Positions 10,894 to 26,200 are shown, counted from the first letter of the stretch. The stretch is 64,000 bases of DNA from Hippasteria phrygiana (GCA_037893225.1 JAZGUH010000140.1:248001-312000), one strand, 5' to 3'. Numbers and translations are program-made. Notes: a model not told the origin generated them from the letters alone.

Positions 10894-11545
10894 AGTGGAA
10901 AGATTTTACTTTAAATACCCCTACCCCCAAAATCGGCAATTTTGTAGTTATATATGCCTCATGGGCCCCATTCCTCGCCATTTAAATGGCGAATCTCACA
11001 TGTCATGAGCCTAGAGCTGCTGGGATTTACAAGCTATTGGAAACTAACCATCCATTGGAAATTGGTGTTCAGAATTCAGTATAAACACTTTTTGGCACAA
11101 CCTTTTTGACTTTCGTCAGTTTTTGTGCAGTATAGGCCCTAGCCCTAGGGGAAGAAAGTTTGTTCATTTCGTGTTTGGCTAGCTTGAAAATTCCAGCTCT
11201 AGGGACGAGGCTCAGATCATACTCATGACTAGCCCTATAGTATTACTTTTACTATGCCCCGCCGCACGAGTAGACGAGTCTACTCGTGCGGCGGGGCATA
11301 GTATAGGGCTAGGTCGTGACATGGAATTTTCAAGCTAGTGTATACTCGCCTAACGTTGGGCTATAATTAAAGTAGGTTCACTAACATGTTGATTTCTTCC
11401 TCGTTTTTTACTGACATGAATCTTGAAATAAAAGGTTGTGCAACATGTTTAGACAGTTGTTATAAAGGGTTGGTTATTTTTCAAGATTTTGCTGCTCCTG
11501 ACAGATTCTGGTGGGGGTATTTAAGTAAAATCTTGCAAAATTTCC
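10894..11545. mobile_element. foldback MITE family B
   Basis: Ends in GGAAAGATTTTACTTTAAAT and its inverse ATTTAAGTAAAATCTTGC. It shares blocks in order with 46796-47290: AACCATCCATT, GGCACAACC, GGGGAAGAAAGTTTG, TTTTTACTGACATGAATC and GTTTAGACAGTTG. A truncated end of the family lies at 34612-34655. No coding capacity seen. Confidence 0.6.
11249..11302. repeat. GC-rich perfect palindrome (hairpin)
   Basis: Two 26-bp arms starting TACTATGCCCCGCCGCACGA are exact reverse complements around a 2-bp centre (GA). Outer partial arms AGCCCTATA / TATAGGGCT extend the structure. It lies inside the family-B MITE. Confidence 0.85.
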
Positions 11546-13090
11546 TCACAAAATTGAAGCCTCGTCAGCCAGCAATCCACAGCTAGCTGCATGCTGGCGC
11601 CCTCAAGTGTTCAGGTGTTGATATTTTTCTCAGGTCGAAAAGAAGGATCCGAACAAAGCTAGGTTCTATATCGCTGGAGGAGGGCGCTCTTGGTTTCGCG
11701 GGTAGTATTAAACTTGCAAAAGTACTTCGAGCATTGTGATTCGTACATCATTTTACCCTGTAATTTTCACCGAATTGTTGCTGAACCCATATACAGTTAA
11801 TTAATTAAGTGATATACTAATTAAGATCTCACGCTATGAACATCTAGCAAAAGAAAAAAGGTGCACTAACAATGAACACCCATTGTTACTAAATCCATTG
11901 TTACTCACCGTGTTCACACATCAAGCATGCAGAGGGCATTGCCCATTCCACAAGTAGAATTAAATTTGAAAAAGTGTTTTGATTGTCAAATTTTCATCAA
12001 ATTATCACTGAAAATTATCCAAGAATGATGCATAAGAATTCGAATCATTTATCGTAAATTCTTACGCAAATGTAATTTGCTTTTGTACAGTACTGGCGAT
12101 TTCTTGGCAAGATTATTGGGGGAGAGGACAGGACGGAGGGGGCGGGGGCGGGACAACGTGACAGGGCTTGACACCTACGATACAGGCCGCGGTACAAAGA
12201 TGTATGTGTGCACTTATAATGAGTGTGGAACATGACATGAAACGCCCACATTATTATGAACAAGTAATATGAACAAACAATATCTTACAGCTATATATTT
12301 TGTAAAAAACAATAGGAAAATGTTGGTACGTTGGGGTAAAATATATACCTATTGGGGACATCATCATCATTGGCGTCCCCACCCAAAAATTATGGGGGCC
12401 GGGGGGGGGGGGGGGGAGGGGGGGTGTGCTCATAGCATTAAAGCGGAATCGGAAACAATCGATATCTCCGCCTCTCTACTTAAAATTAAACGCTTTTATA
12501 CTGTATTATATAATATTCCATAACCATCACGTGTAGACGAAGCTTAGAGACCACCTCAAACGCCACAGGGTTGGTTTGAATGTTAACAAAGTCTACAGGT
12601 ATAATTAACAGAAACCCTAATTGTTATAAAACAAAATTTGCACATGCAAAACACAAACCCCACCGCCCGCCCACTAAAACAGAAAAATATCAAACACACA
12701 ACAAGGCTGCACCATCAACCAATGACTATTGAATTACTTGATCAAGTCTAATCCAGACTCGCAAGGCGCCCTCTTCTGATCTAAACCGCATATTTCTTCG
12801 GATATTTCTGCTGATGCAAAAATCGACCAGTGGCGTTTGAGAATATTAAATGGTCGACCCGACTTGAAAGTGGTCACAGCACACAGCTACAGGTTTTCAT
12901 CCCGTTCAGCATGCTTTTCATCCAATATAAAGTAACTTTGCGATGGATAAAGGAATTCTCTAATCCTTACTGAAACTTGAATGTGAGGAATATTGCGCAC
13001 ACATGCAGTTTTAACTTTTACCGGACTTCTTCAGGCAAGCCAACTCCACTTTTTGTGCGCGCGTATCAGCATGGAGGAAGTCCTCCATGG

Positions 13091-13098
13091 TATCAGCG
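13091..13098 (+). repeat. target-site duplication, left copy (TATCAGCG)
   Basis: TATCAGCG immediately precedes the left inverted repeat of the giant element. The identical octamer, in direct orientation, immediately follows the right inverted repeat at 34505-34512. Confidence 0.75.
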
Positions 13099-13490
13099 AC
13101 CAGTCGGAAGCTAGCCGCGAATTGGGCCCGATTAGCCGCGAACTCAGCCGCGAACTAAAAAGACCAGAACACATGCAGCAGAAGGAGCTGCAAAAAATCA
13201 ACAGATTCTGGAAATACTTTTCTGGTACAGCCAACGAAATTATCTAAATCTTCCACTAAAAACAGGTTTTTAGGTTATACATTTCCAACCGAGATCCTAC
13301 AGCACACTTTAGTACCAAAAGAAATCAATTTACCTATTCAATCTTCATGAGGTAACTGTTTCAAATGAAGCAATTTTGTAGTAATTGGTTTAAAGAAAAT
13401 ATTCAATTTCATGAAAAGACAGTACCTTTCACTAAAAAGAAAGTGTACCGCACATATTCCAAATATTTTAAATTTTTATTTGATAATTTA
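13099..13490 (+). repeat. left terminal inverted repeat, non-satellite part
   Basis: Matches the reverse complement of 34110-34504 with few differences: two versus three AGCCGCGAACTC units and scattered substitutions. A short in-frame run (SREL repeats) crosses it on both arms but starts outside the element on the left, so it is not treated as a gene. Confidence 0.8.
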
Positions 13491-16400
13491 AAAGAATATA
13501 CCCCTGGGCAGACTTAATTTTGGATAGAGCTAATTCGGAAAACTCATTAGTACTCAAATCGTCAATTAAAATCACATCATTTTCCACCTAATATGAATGT
13601 ATTGCAATTTCACCGCACTTATGCCTTTTTAACAGAAAGTGTATGCCTACCCCACATATTCCAAATATTTCCCTTTTTTTATTACACAATTTAAAAGAAA
13701 ATACTCATGGGCAGACTTAATTTTGGATAGAGCTAATTCTGTTGTCTAATTAGTACTCAAATCGTCAATTAAAATCACATAATTTTCCACCCAATATGAA
13801 TGTATTGCAATTTGCCCGTACTTCAGTATATGCCTCTTTAACAAAAAGTGTACCGCACATATTCTAAATATTTCCCAATTTTCTTTCATAATCTAAAAGA
13901 ACATACCACTGGCCACACTTAATTTTGGATAGAGCTAATTTGGCAAACTAATTAGTACTCAAATCGTCATTTAAATTCACGTCATTATTAACATAATCTG
14001 AACGTATTGCAATTTACCGCACTTGAGTATGCCTCTTTAACAAAAAATGTACCGCACATATTCTAAATATTTCCCAATTTTCTTTCATAATCTAAAAGAA
14101 CATACCACTGGCCACACTTAATTTTGGATAGAGCTAATTCAGCCTACTAATTCATACTCAAATGGTCGATTAAAGTCACGTCATTTTCCACCCAATATGA
14201 ATGCATTGCAATTTACCCGTACATCACCATATGCTTCTTTAACAGAAAGTGTACCGCACATATTCCAAATATTTTCCTTTTTTATTTGATAATTTAAAAC
14301 AACATACCCCTGGCCACACTTAATTTTGGATAGAGATAATTCGGCAGACTAATTAGTACTCAAATGGTAGATTTACATCACATTATGTTCCCTACAGGAC
14401 GAATGTATTGCAATTTACCCGTACTTCAGTATATGCCTCTTTAACAGAAAGTGTACCGCACGTGTTCCAAATATTTCCCTTGTTTATTTAATAATTTAAA
14501 AAAACATACTCATGGGCAGACTTAATTTTGGATAGAGCTAATTCGGCTTACTAATTAGTACTCAAATCGTCAATTAAAATCACATCATTTTCCACCCAGT
14601 ATGAAAATATTGCAATTTACCCGTACTTCAGTATATGCCTCTTTAACAGAAAGTGTACCGCACGTGTTCCAAATATGTCCCTTGTTTATTTAATAATTTA
14701 AAAGAACATACTCATGGGCAGACTTAATTTTGGATAGAGCTAATTCTGTTGTCTAATTAGTACTCAAATCGTCAATTAAAATCACATCATTTTCCACCCA
14801 ATATGAATATATTGCAATTTACCCGTACTTCAGTATATGCCTCTTTAACAAATAGTGTACCGCACATATTCTAAACATTTCCCAATTTTCTTTCATAATC
14901 TGAAAGAACATACTCATGGGCAGACTTAATTTTGGATAGAGCTAATTCGGCTTACTAATTAGTACTAAAATCGTCAATTAAAATCACATCATTTTCCACC
15001 TAATATGAATGTATTGTAATTTACCCGTACTTCAGTATATGCCTCTTTAACAGAAAGTGTACCGCACGTGTTCCAAATATTTCCCTTGTTTATTTAATAA
15101 TTTAAAAGAACTTACTCATAGGCAGACTTAATTTTGGATAGAGCTAATTCGGCTAACTGATTAGTACTCAAATCGTCAATTAAAATCACATCATTTTCCA
15201 CCCAATATGAATGTATTGCAATTTGCCCGTACTTGAGTATGCCTCTTTAACAGAAAGTGTACCGCACATATTCCAAATATTTCCCAATTTTCTTACATAA
15301 TCTAAAAGAACATACCACTGGCCACACTTAATTTTGAATAGAGCTAATTTGGTAAACTAATTAGTACTCAAATCGTCAATTAAATTCACGTCATTTTTAA
15401 CATAATATGAACGTATTGCAATTGACCCGTACTTCAGTATATGCCTCTTTAACAAATAGTGTACCGCACATATTCTAAACATTTCCCAATTTTCTTTCAT
15501 AATCTGAAAGAACATACTCATGGGCAGACTTAATTTTGGATAGAGCTAATTCGGCTTTCTAATTAGTACTGAAATCGTCAATTAAAATCACATCATTTTC
15601 CACCTAATATGAATGTATTGTAATTTACCCGTACTTCAGTATATGCCTCTTTAACAGAAAGTGTACCGCACGTGTTCCAAATATTTCCCTTGTTTATTTA
15701 ATAATTTAAAAGAACTTACTCATAGGCAGACTTAATTTTGGATAGAGCTAATTCGGCTAACTGATTAGTACTCAAATCGTCAATTAAAATCACATAATTT
15801 TCCACCTAATATGAATGTATTGTAATTTACCCGTACTTCAGTATATGCCTCTTTAACAGAAAGTGTACCGCACGTGTTCCAAATATTTCCCTTGTTTATT
15901 TAATAATTTAAAAGAACTTACTCATAGGCAGACTTAATTTTGGATAGAGCTAATTCGGCTAACTGATTAGTACTCAAATCGTCAATTAAAATCACATCAT
16001 TTTCCACCCAATATGAATGTATTGCAATTTGCCCGTACTTGAGTATGCCTCTTTAACAGAAAGTGTACCGCACATATTCCAAATATTTCCCAATTTTCTT
16101 TCATAATCTAAAAGAACATACCACTGGCCACACTTAATTTTGAATAGAGCTAATTTGGTAAACTAATTAGTACTCAAATCGTCAATTAAATTCACGTCAT
16201 TTTTAACATAATATGAACGTATTGCAATTGACCCGTACTTGAGTATGCCTCTTTAACAAAAAGTGTACCGCACATATTCTAAATATTTACCAATTTCTTA
16301 TCATAATCTGAAAGAACATACACCTGGGCAGACTTAATCTTGGATAGAGCCAATTCAGCAAACTAATTAATACTAAAATGGTCAATTTAAGTCACGTCAT

Positions 16401-17205
16401 TTCCACCCGAAATGAACGTATTGTAAAATACAGGACTTGAGTATGCCTCTTTAACACACAATTTACCGCACATATTCTAAATATTTCCCAATTTTCTTTC
16501 ATAATCTAAAAGAACATACCACTGGCCACACTTAATTTTGGAAAGAGCTAATTTGGCAAACTAATTAGTACTCAAATCGTCCATTAAATTCACGTCATTT
16601 TTAACATAATATGAACGTATTGCAATTGACCCGTACTTGAGTATGCCTCTTTAACAAAACGTGTACCGCACATATTCTAAATATTTCCCAATTTTCTTTC
16701 ATAATCTAAAAGAACATACTACTGGCCACACAAAATTTTGGATAGAGCTAATTCGGCTAACGAATTAGTACTCAAATGGTCAATTGAAGTCACGTCATTT
16801 TCCATCCAATATGAATGCATTGCAATTTACCTGTACATCACCATATGCTTCTTTAACAGAAAGTGTACCGCACATATTCCAAATATTTTTCTTTTTTATT
16901 TGATAATTTAAAACAACATACCCCTGGCCACACTAAATTTTGGAAAGAGCTAATTTGGCAAACTAATTAGTACTCAAATCGTCCATTAAATTCACGTCAT
17001 TTTTAACATAATATGAACGTATTGCAATTGACCCGTACTTGAGTATGCCTCTTTAACAAAACGTGTACCGCACATATTCTAAATATTTCCCAATTTTCTT
17101 TCATTATCTAAAAGAACATACCACTGGCCACACTAGAGCTAATTTGGCAAACTAATTAGTATTCAAATCGTCAATTAAATTCACGTCATTTTTAACATAA
17201 TATGA
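13440..17205 (+). repeat. ~200-bp satellite array, left block
   Basis: About 19 head-to-tail monomers of ~200 bp. Each carries CTTTAACAGAAAGTGTACCG, CACATATTCCAAATATTTCC, ACTTAATTTTGGATAGAGCT, AATTAGTACTCAAATCGTCA and a TTTTCCACCCAATATGAATG-like segment. AT-rich with no ORF. Sub-families alternate (CACATATTC versus CACGTGTTC). The block stops inside a monomer at ..AATATGAA (17205). Confidence 0.92.
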
Positions 17206-20200
17206 AGTCTTCATCTCAAGTAAACAGGTCTCACAAGTTAGTACATTGAGTCAACTAACCACTGAGACCTGGTTGTGAACAAATTCCATATTATAAGCTG
17301 CAAGAAAAGTTTCTAACTTAAATCTATCTTCATCTCAAGTAAACAGCTTATAAAATTCCATATTATAAGCTGTAATAGAAGTTTCAAAACAAAGTCCATC
17401 TTTATCTCCAGTAAACAGGTCTCACAAGTTAGTACATAGAGTAAACTAACCACTGAGACCTGGCTGTGTACAAATTAAATATTATAAGCTGCAAGAAAAG
17501 TTTCAAAACAAAGTCCATCTTCATCTCAAGTAACAGGTCTCACAAGTTAGTACATAGAGTCAACTAACCACTGAGACCTGGTTGTGTACAAATACCAGAT
17601 TATAAGCTGCAAGAACAGTTTCCAAACAAAGTCCATCTTTATCTCCAGTAAACAGGTCTCACAAGTTAATACATAGAGTCAACTATAACCACTGAGACCT
17701 GGTTGTGTACAAATTCCATATTATAAGCTGCAAGAAAAGTTTCAAAACAAAGTCTATCTTCATCTCAAGTAAACAGGTCTAACAAGTTATTACATAGAGT
17801 CAACTAACCACTGAGACCTGGTTGCGTACAAATTCCATATTATAAGCTGCAAGAAAGGTTTCTAACTTAAATCCATCTTCATCTCAAGTATACAGCTCTC
17901 ACTAGTTATTACATAGAGTCAACTAACCATGGAGACCTAGTGGTGTACAAATTCCATATTATAAGCTGTAATAAAAGTTTCAAAACAAAGTCCATCTTTA
18001 CCTCAAGTAACAGGTCTCACAAGTTAGTACATAGAGTCAACTAACCACTGAGACCTGGTTGTGTACAAATTCCATATTATAAGCTGCAAGAACAGTTTCC
18101 AAACAAAGTCCATCTTTATCTCCAGTAAACAGGTCTCACAAGTTAGTACATAGAGTCAACTAACCACTGAGACCTGGCTGTGTACAAATTCCATATTATA
18201 AGCTGCAAGAACAGTTTCCAAACAAAGTCCATCTTTATCTCAAGTAAACAGGTCTCACAGGTTAGTACATAGAGTCAACTAACCACTGAGACCTGCCTGT
18301 GAACAAATTCCATATTATAAGCTGCAAGAACAGTTTCCAAAACAGAGTCCATCTTTATCTCCAGTAAACAGGTCTCATAAGTAAGTACATAGAGTCAACT
18401 ATACCACTGAGACCTGGTTGTGTACAAATTCCATATTATAAGCTGCAAGAACAGTTTCCAAACAAAGTCCATCTTTATCTCCAGTAAACAGGTCTCATAA
18501 GTTAATACATAGAGTCAACTATAACCACTGAGACCTGGTTGTGTACAAATTCAATATTGAAAGCTGTAAGAAGAGATTCAAAACAAAGTCCATCTTCATC
18601 TCAAGTAAACAGGTCTCACAAGTTAGTACATTGAGTCAACTAACCACTGAGACCTGGCTGTGAACAAATTCCATATTATAAGCCGCAAGAAAAGTTTCAA
18701 AACAAAGTCCATCTTCATCTTAAGTAACAGGTCTCACAAGTTAGTACATAGAGTCAACTAACCACTGAGACCTGCTGTGAACAAATTCCATATTATAAGC
18801 TGCAAGAAAAGTTTCTAACTTAAATCCATCTTCATATCAAGTAAACAGGTCTCACGAGTTAGTACATTGAGTCAACTAACCACTGAGACCTGGTTGTGTA
18901 AAAATTAAGAATTATAAGCTGCAAGAACTGTTTCCAAACAAAGTCCATCTTTATCTCCAGTAAACAGGTCTCACAAGTTAGTCAACTAACCACTGAGACC
19001 TGGCTGTGAACAAATTGCATATTAAGAGCTGTAAGAAAAGTTTCAAAACAAAGTCCATCTTCATCTCAAGTAACAGGTCTCACAAGTTAGTACATAGAGT
19101 CAACTAACCACTGAGACCTGGTTGTGTAAAAATTAAATAGTATAACCTGCAAGAACAGTTTCCAAACAAAGTCCATCTTTATCTCCAGTAAACAGGTCTC
19201 ACAAGTTAGTACATAGAGTCAACTAACCACTGAGACCTGGCTGTGAACAAATTCCATATTATAACTGTAAGAAAAGTTTCAAAACAAAGTCCATCTTCAT
19301 CTCAAGTAACAGGTCTCACAAGTTAGTACATAGAGTCAACTAACCACTGAGACCTGGCTGTGTACAAATTAAATATTATAAGCTGCAAGAACAGTTTCCA
19401 AACAAAGTCCATCTTTATCTCAAGTAAACAGGTCTCACAGGTTAGTACATAGAGCCAGCTAACCACTGAGACCTGCCTGTGAACAAATTCCATATTATAA
19501 GCTGCAAGAAAAGTTTCAAAACAAAATCTATCTTCATCTCAAGTAACAGGTCTCACAAGTTAGTACATAGAGTCAACTAACCACTGAGACCTGCCTGTGA
19601 ACAAATTCCAGATTATAAGCTGTAAGAACAGTTTCACACAAAGTCCATCTTTATCTCCAGTAAACAGGTCTCACAAGTTAGTACATAGAGTCAACTAACC
19701 ACTGAGACCTGGCTGTGAACAAATTGAATAGTATAACCTGCAAGAACAGTTTCCAAACAAAGTCCATCTTTATCTCCAGTAAACAGGTCTCACAAGTTAG
19801 TACATAGAGTCAACTAACCACTGAGACCTGGCTGTGTACAAATTCAATATTATAAGCTGCAAGAAAAGTTTCAAAACAAAATCTATCTTCATCTCAAGTA
19901 ACAGGTCTCACAAGTTAGTACATAGAGTCAACTAACCACTGAGACCTGCCTGTGAACAAATTCCAGATTATAAACTGCAAGAACAGTTTCAAACAAAGTC
20001 CATCTTTTTCTCAAGTAAACAGGTCTCACAAGTTAGTACATAGAGGTTAGTACATAGAGTCAACTAACCACTGAGACCTGCCTGTGAACAAATTCCATAT
20101 TATATGCTACAAGAACAGTTTCCAAACAAAGTCCATCTTTATCTCCAGTAAACAGGTCTCACAAGTTAGTACATAGAGTCAACTAACCACTGAGACCTGG

Positions 20201-23200
20201 ATGTGAACAAATTGCATATTAAGAGCTGTAAGAAAAGTTTCAAAACAAAGTCCATCTTCATCTCAAGTATCAGGTCTCACAAGTTAGTACATAGAGTCAA
20301 CTAACCACTGAGACCTGGTTGTGAACAAATTCCATATTAGAAACTGCAAGAAAGGATTCAAAACAAAGTCCATCTTCATCTCAAGTAAACAGGTCTCACA
20401 AGTTAGTACTTTGAGTCAACTAACCACTGAGACCTGGCTGTGAACAAATTCCATATTATAACTCTTAAGAAAAGTTTCAAAACAAAGTCCATCTTCATCT
20501 CAAGTAACAGGTCTCACAAGTTAGTACATAGAGTCAACTAACCACTGAGACCTGGTTGTGTAAAAATTATATAGTATAAGCTGCAAGAACAGTTTCCAAA
20601 CAAAGTCCATCTTTATCTCCAGCAAACAGGTCTCACAAGTTAATACATAGAGTCAACTATAACCACTGAGACCTGGTTGTTTACAAATTCCATATTAAGA
20701 GCTGTAAGAAAAGTTTCAAAACAAAGTCCATCTTCATCTCAAGTAACAGGTCTCACAAGTTAGTACATAGAGTCAACTAACCACTGAGACCTGGTTGTGT
20801 AAAAATTATATAGTATAAGCTGCAAGAACAGTTTCCAAACAAAGTCCATCTTTATCTCCAGCAAACAGGTCTCATAAGTTAATACATAGAGTCAACTATA
20901 ACCACTGAGACCTGGTTGTGTACAAATTCAATATTGAAAGCTGTAAGAAGAGATTCAAAACAAAGTCCATCTTCATCTCAAGTAAACAGGTCTCACAAGT
21001 TAGTACATTGAGTCAACTAACCACTGAGACCTGGCTGTGAACAAATTCCATATTATAAGCCGCAAGAAAAGTTTCAAAACAAAGTCCATCTTCATCTTAA
21101 GTAACAGGTCTCACAAGTTAGTACATAGAGTCAACTAACCACTGAGACCTGCTGTGAACAAATTCCATATTATAAGCTGCAAGAAAAGTTTCTAACTTAA
21201 ATCCATCTTCATATCAAGTAAACAGGTCTCACGAGTTAGTACATTGAGTCAACTAACCACTGAGACCTGGTTGTGTAAAAATTAAGAATTATAAGCTGCA
21301 AGAACTGTTTCCAAACAAAGTCCATCTTTATCTCCAGTAAACAGGTCTCACAAGTTAGTACATAGAGTCAACTATAACCACTGAGACCTGGTTGTTTACA
21401 AATTCCATATTAAGAGCTGTAAGAAAAGTTTCAAAACAAAGTCCATCTTCATCTCAAGTAACAGGTCTCACAAGTTAGTACATAGAGTCAACTAACCACT
21501 GAGACCTGGTTGTGTAAAAATTATATAGTATAAGCTGCAAGAACAGTTTCCAAACAAAGTCCATCTTTATCTCCAGCAAACAGGTCTCATAAGTTAATAC
21601 ATAGAGTCAACTATAACCACTGAGACCTGGTTGTGTACAAATTCAATATTGAAAGCTGTAAGAAGAGATTCAAAACAAAGTCCATCTTCATCTCAAGTAA
21701 ACAGGTCTCACAAGTTAGTACATTGAGTCAACTAACCACTGAGACCTGGCTGTGAACAAATTCCATATTATAAGCCGCAAGAAAAGTTTCAAAACAAAGT
21801 CCATCTTCATCTTAAGTAACAGGTCTCACAAGTTAGTACATAGAGTCAACTAACCACTGAGACCTGCTGTGAACAAATTCCATATTATAAGCTGCAAGAA
21901 AAGTTTCTAACTTAAATCCATCTTCATATCAAGTAAACAGGTCTCACGAGTTAGTACATTGAGTCAACTAACCACTGAGACCTGGTTGTGTAAAAATTAA
22001 GAATTATAAGCTGCAAGAACTGTTTCCAAACAAAGTCCATCTTTATCTCCAGTAAACAGGTCTCACAAGTTAGTACATAGAGTCAACTAACCACTGAGAC
22101 CTGGCTGTGAACAAATTCCATATTATAACTGTAAGAAAAGTTTCAAAACAAAGTCCATCTTCATCTCAAGTAACAGGTCTCACAAGTTAGTACATAGAGT
22201 CAACTAACCACTGAGACCTGGTTGTGTAAAAATTAAATAGTATAACCTGCAAGAACAGTTTCCAAACAAAGTCCATCTTTATCTCCAGTAAACAGGTCTC
22301 ACAAGTTAGTACATAGAGTCAACTAACCACTGAGACCTGGCTGTGAACAAATTCCATATTATAACTGTAAGAAAAGTTTCAAAACAAAGTCCATCTTCAT
22401 CTCAAGTAACAGGTCTCACAAGTTAGTACATAGAGTCAACTAACCACTGAGACCTGGTTGTGTAAAAATTAAAAATTAAGAATTATATGCTGCAAGAACT
22501 GTTTCCAAACAAAGTCCATCTTTATCTCCAGTAAACAGGTCTCACAAGTTAGTACATAGAGTCAACTAACCACTGAGACCTGGCTGTGTACAAATTAAAT
22601 ATTATAAGCTGCAAGAACAGTTTCCAAACAAAGTCCATCTTTATCTCAAGTAAACAGGTCTCACAGGTTAGTACATAGAGTCAGCTAACCACTGAGACCT
22701 GCCTGTGAACAAATTCCATATTATAAGCTGCAAGAAAAGTTTCAAAACAAAATCTATCTTCATCTCAAGTAACAGGTCTCACAAGTTAGTACATAGAGTC
22801 AACTAACCACTGAGACCTGCCTGTGAACAAATTCCAGATTATAAGCTGTAAGAACAGTTTCACACAAAGTCCATCTTTATCTCCAGTAAACAGGTCTCAC
22901 AAGTTAGTACATAAAGTCAACTAACCACTGAGACCTGGCTGTGAACAAATTGAATAGTATAACCTGCAAGAACAGTTTCCAAACAAAGTCCATCTTTATC
23001 TCCAGTAAACAGGTCTCACAAGTTAGTACATAGAGTCAACTAACCACTGAGACCTGGCTGTGTACAAATTCAATATTATAAGCTGCAAGAAAAGTTTCAA
23101 AACAAAATCTATCTTCATCTCAAGTAACAGGTCTCACAAGTTAGTACATAGAGTCAACTAACCACTGAGACCTGCCTGTGAACAAATTCCAGATTATAAA

Positions 23201-26200
23201 CTGCAAGAACAGTTTCAAACAAAGTCCATCTTTTTCTCAAGTAAACAGGTCTCACAAGTTAGTACATAGAGGTTAGTACATAGAGTCAACTAACCACTGA
23301 GACCTGCCTGTGAACAAATTCCATATTATATGCTACAAGAACAGTTTCCAAACAAAGTCCATCTTTATCTCCAGTAAACAGGTCTCACAAGTTAGTACAT
23401 AGAGTCAACTAACCACTGAGACCTGGCTGTGAACAAATTGCATATTAAGAGCTGTAAGAAAAGTTTCAAAACAAAGTCCATCTTCATCTCAAGTATCAGG
23501 TCTCACAAGTTAGTACATAGAGTCAACTAACCACTGAGACCTGGTTGTGAACAAATTCCATATTAGAAACTGCAAGAAAGGATTCAAAACAAAGTCCATC
23601 TTCATCTCAAGTAAACAGGTCTCACAAGTTAGTACTTTGAGTCAACTAACCACTGAGACCTGGCTGTGAACAAATTCCATATTATAACTCTTAAGAAAAG
23701 TTTCAAAACAAAGTCCATCTTCATCTCAAGTAACAGGTCTCACAAGTTAGTACATAGAGTCAACTAACCACTGAGACCTGGTTGTGTACAAATACCAGAT
23801 TATAAGCTGCAAGAACAGTTTCCAAACAAAGTCCATCTTTATCTCCAGTAAACAGGTCTCACAAGTTAGTACATAGAGTCAACTAACCACTGAGACCTGG
23901 CTGTGTACAAATTCAATATTATAAGCTGCAAGAAAAGTTTCAAAACAAAATCTATCTTCATCTCAAGTAACAGGTCTCACAAGTTAGTACATAGAGTCAA
24001 CTAACCACTGAGACCTGCCTGTGAACAAATTCCATATTATATGCTACAAGAACAGTTTCCAAACAAAGTCCATCTTTATCTCCAGTAAACAGGTCTCACA
24101 AGTTAGTACATAGAGTCAACTAACCACTGAGACCTGGATGTGAACAAATTGCATATTAAGAGCTGTAAGAAAAGTTTCAAAACAAAGTCCATCTTCATCT
24201 CAAGTAAACAGGTCTCACAAGTTAGTACTTTGAGTCAACTAACCACTGAGACCTGGCTGTGAACAAATTCCATATTATAACTCTTAAGAAAAGTTTCAAA
24301 ACAAAGTCCATCTTCATCTCAAGTAACAGGTCTCACAAGTTAGTACATAGAGTCAACTAACCACTGAGACCTGGTTGTGTAAAAATTATATAGTATAAGC
24401 TGCAAGAACAGTTTCCAAACAAAGTCCATCTTTATCTCCAGCAAACAGGTCTCACAAGTTAATACATAGAGTCAACTATAACCACTGAGACCTGGTTGTT
24501 TACAAATTCCATATTAAGAGCTGTAAGAAAAGTTTCAAAACAAAGTCCATCTTCATCTCAAGTAACAGGTCTCACAAGTTAGTACATAGAGTCAACTAAC
24601 CACTGAGACCTGGTTGTGTAAAAATTATATAGTATAAGCTGCAAGAACAGTTTCCAAACAAAGTCCATCTTTATCTCCAGCAAACAGGTCTCATAAGTTA
24701 ATACATAGAGTCAACTATAACCACTGAGACCTGGTTGTGTACAAATTCAATATTGAAAGCTGTAAGAAGAGATTCAAAACAAAGTCCATCTTCATCTCAA
24801 GTAAACAGGTCTCACAAGTTAGTACATTGAGTCAACTAACCACTGAGACCTGGCTGTGAACAAATTCCATATTATAAGCCGCAAGAAAAGTTTCAAAACA
24901 AAGTCCATCTTCATCTTAAGTAACAGGTCTCACAAGTTAGTACATAGAGTCAACTAACCACTGAGACCTGCTGTGAACAAATTCCATATTATAAGCTGCA
25001 AGAAAAGTTTCTAACTTAAATCCATCTTCATATCAAGTAAACAGGTCTCACGAGTTAGTACATTGAGTCAACTAACCACTGAGACCTGGTTGTGTAAAAA
25101 TTAAGAATTATAAGCTGCAAGAACTGTTTCCAAACAAAGTCCATCTTTATCTCCAGTAAACAGGTCTCACAAGTTAGTACATAGAGTCAACTATAACCAC
25201 TGAGACCTGGTTGTTTACAAATTCCATATTAAGAGCTGTAAGAAAAGTTTCAAAACAAAGTCCATCTTCATCTCAAGTAACAGGTCTCACAAGTTAGTAC
25301 ATAGAGTCAACTAACCACTGAGACCTGGTTGTGTAAAAATTATATAGTATAAGCTGCAAGAACAGTTTCCAAACAAAGTCCATCTTTATCTCCAGCAAAC
25401 AGGTCTCATAAGTTAATACATAGAGTCAACTATAACCACTGAGACCTGGTTGTGTACAAATTCAATATTGAAAGCTGTAAGAAGAGATTCAAAACAAAGT
25501 CCATCTTCATCTCAAGTAACAGGTCTCACAAGTTAGTACATAGAGTCAACTAACCACTGAGACCTGGTTGTGTACAAATACCAGATTATAAGCTGCAAGA
25601 ACAGTTTCCAAACAAAGTCCATCTTTATCTCCAGTAAACAGGTCTCACAAGTTAGTACATAGAGTCAACTAACCACTGAGACCTGGCTGTGTACAAATTC
25701 AATATTATAAGCTGCAAGAAAAGTTTCAAAACAAAATCTATCTTCATCTCAAGTAACAGGTCTCACAAGTTAGTACATAGAGTCAACTAACCACTGAGAC
25801 CTGCCTGTGAACAAATTCCATATTATATGCTACAAGAACAGTTTCCAAACAAAGTCCATCTTTATCTCCAGTAAACAGGTCTCACAAGTTAGTACATAGA
25901 GTCAACTAACCACTGAGACCTGGATGTGAACAAATTGCATATTAAGAGCTGTAAGAAAAGTTTCAAAACAAAGTCCATCTTCATCTCAAGTAAACAGGTC
26001 TCACAAGTTAGTACTTTGAGTCAACTAACCACTGAGACCTGGCTGTGAACAAATTCCATATTATAACTCTTAAGAAAAGTTTCAAAACAAAGTCCATCTT
26101 CATCTCAAGTAACAGGTCTCACAAGTTAGTACATAGAGTCAACTAACCACTGAGACCTGGTTGTGTAAAAATTATATAGTATAAGCTGCAAGAACAGTTT

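Larger units (their letters stand above)
10693..13090. other. intergenic region upstream of CDC123
   Basis: No coding exon recognised. It holds the probable CDC123 promoter and 5'UTR (not resolvable here), a 35-bp direct repeat (AAATGGCGAATCTCACATG at 10841 and 10985), the palindromic MITE at 10894-11545, a poly-G tract at about 12402-12424 and otherwise AT-rich unique-looking sequence. Confidence 0.6.

Noticed and set aside
12993..13247. 84-aa frame starting near the left end of the giant element
   Set aside because: It crosses the TSD and element boundary. The repeated SREL part is due to the 12-bp subterminal repeats and recurs in the right terminus.
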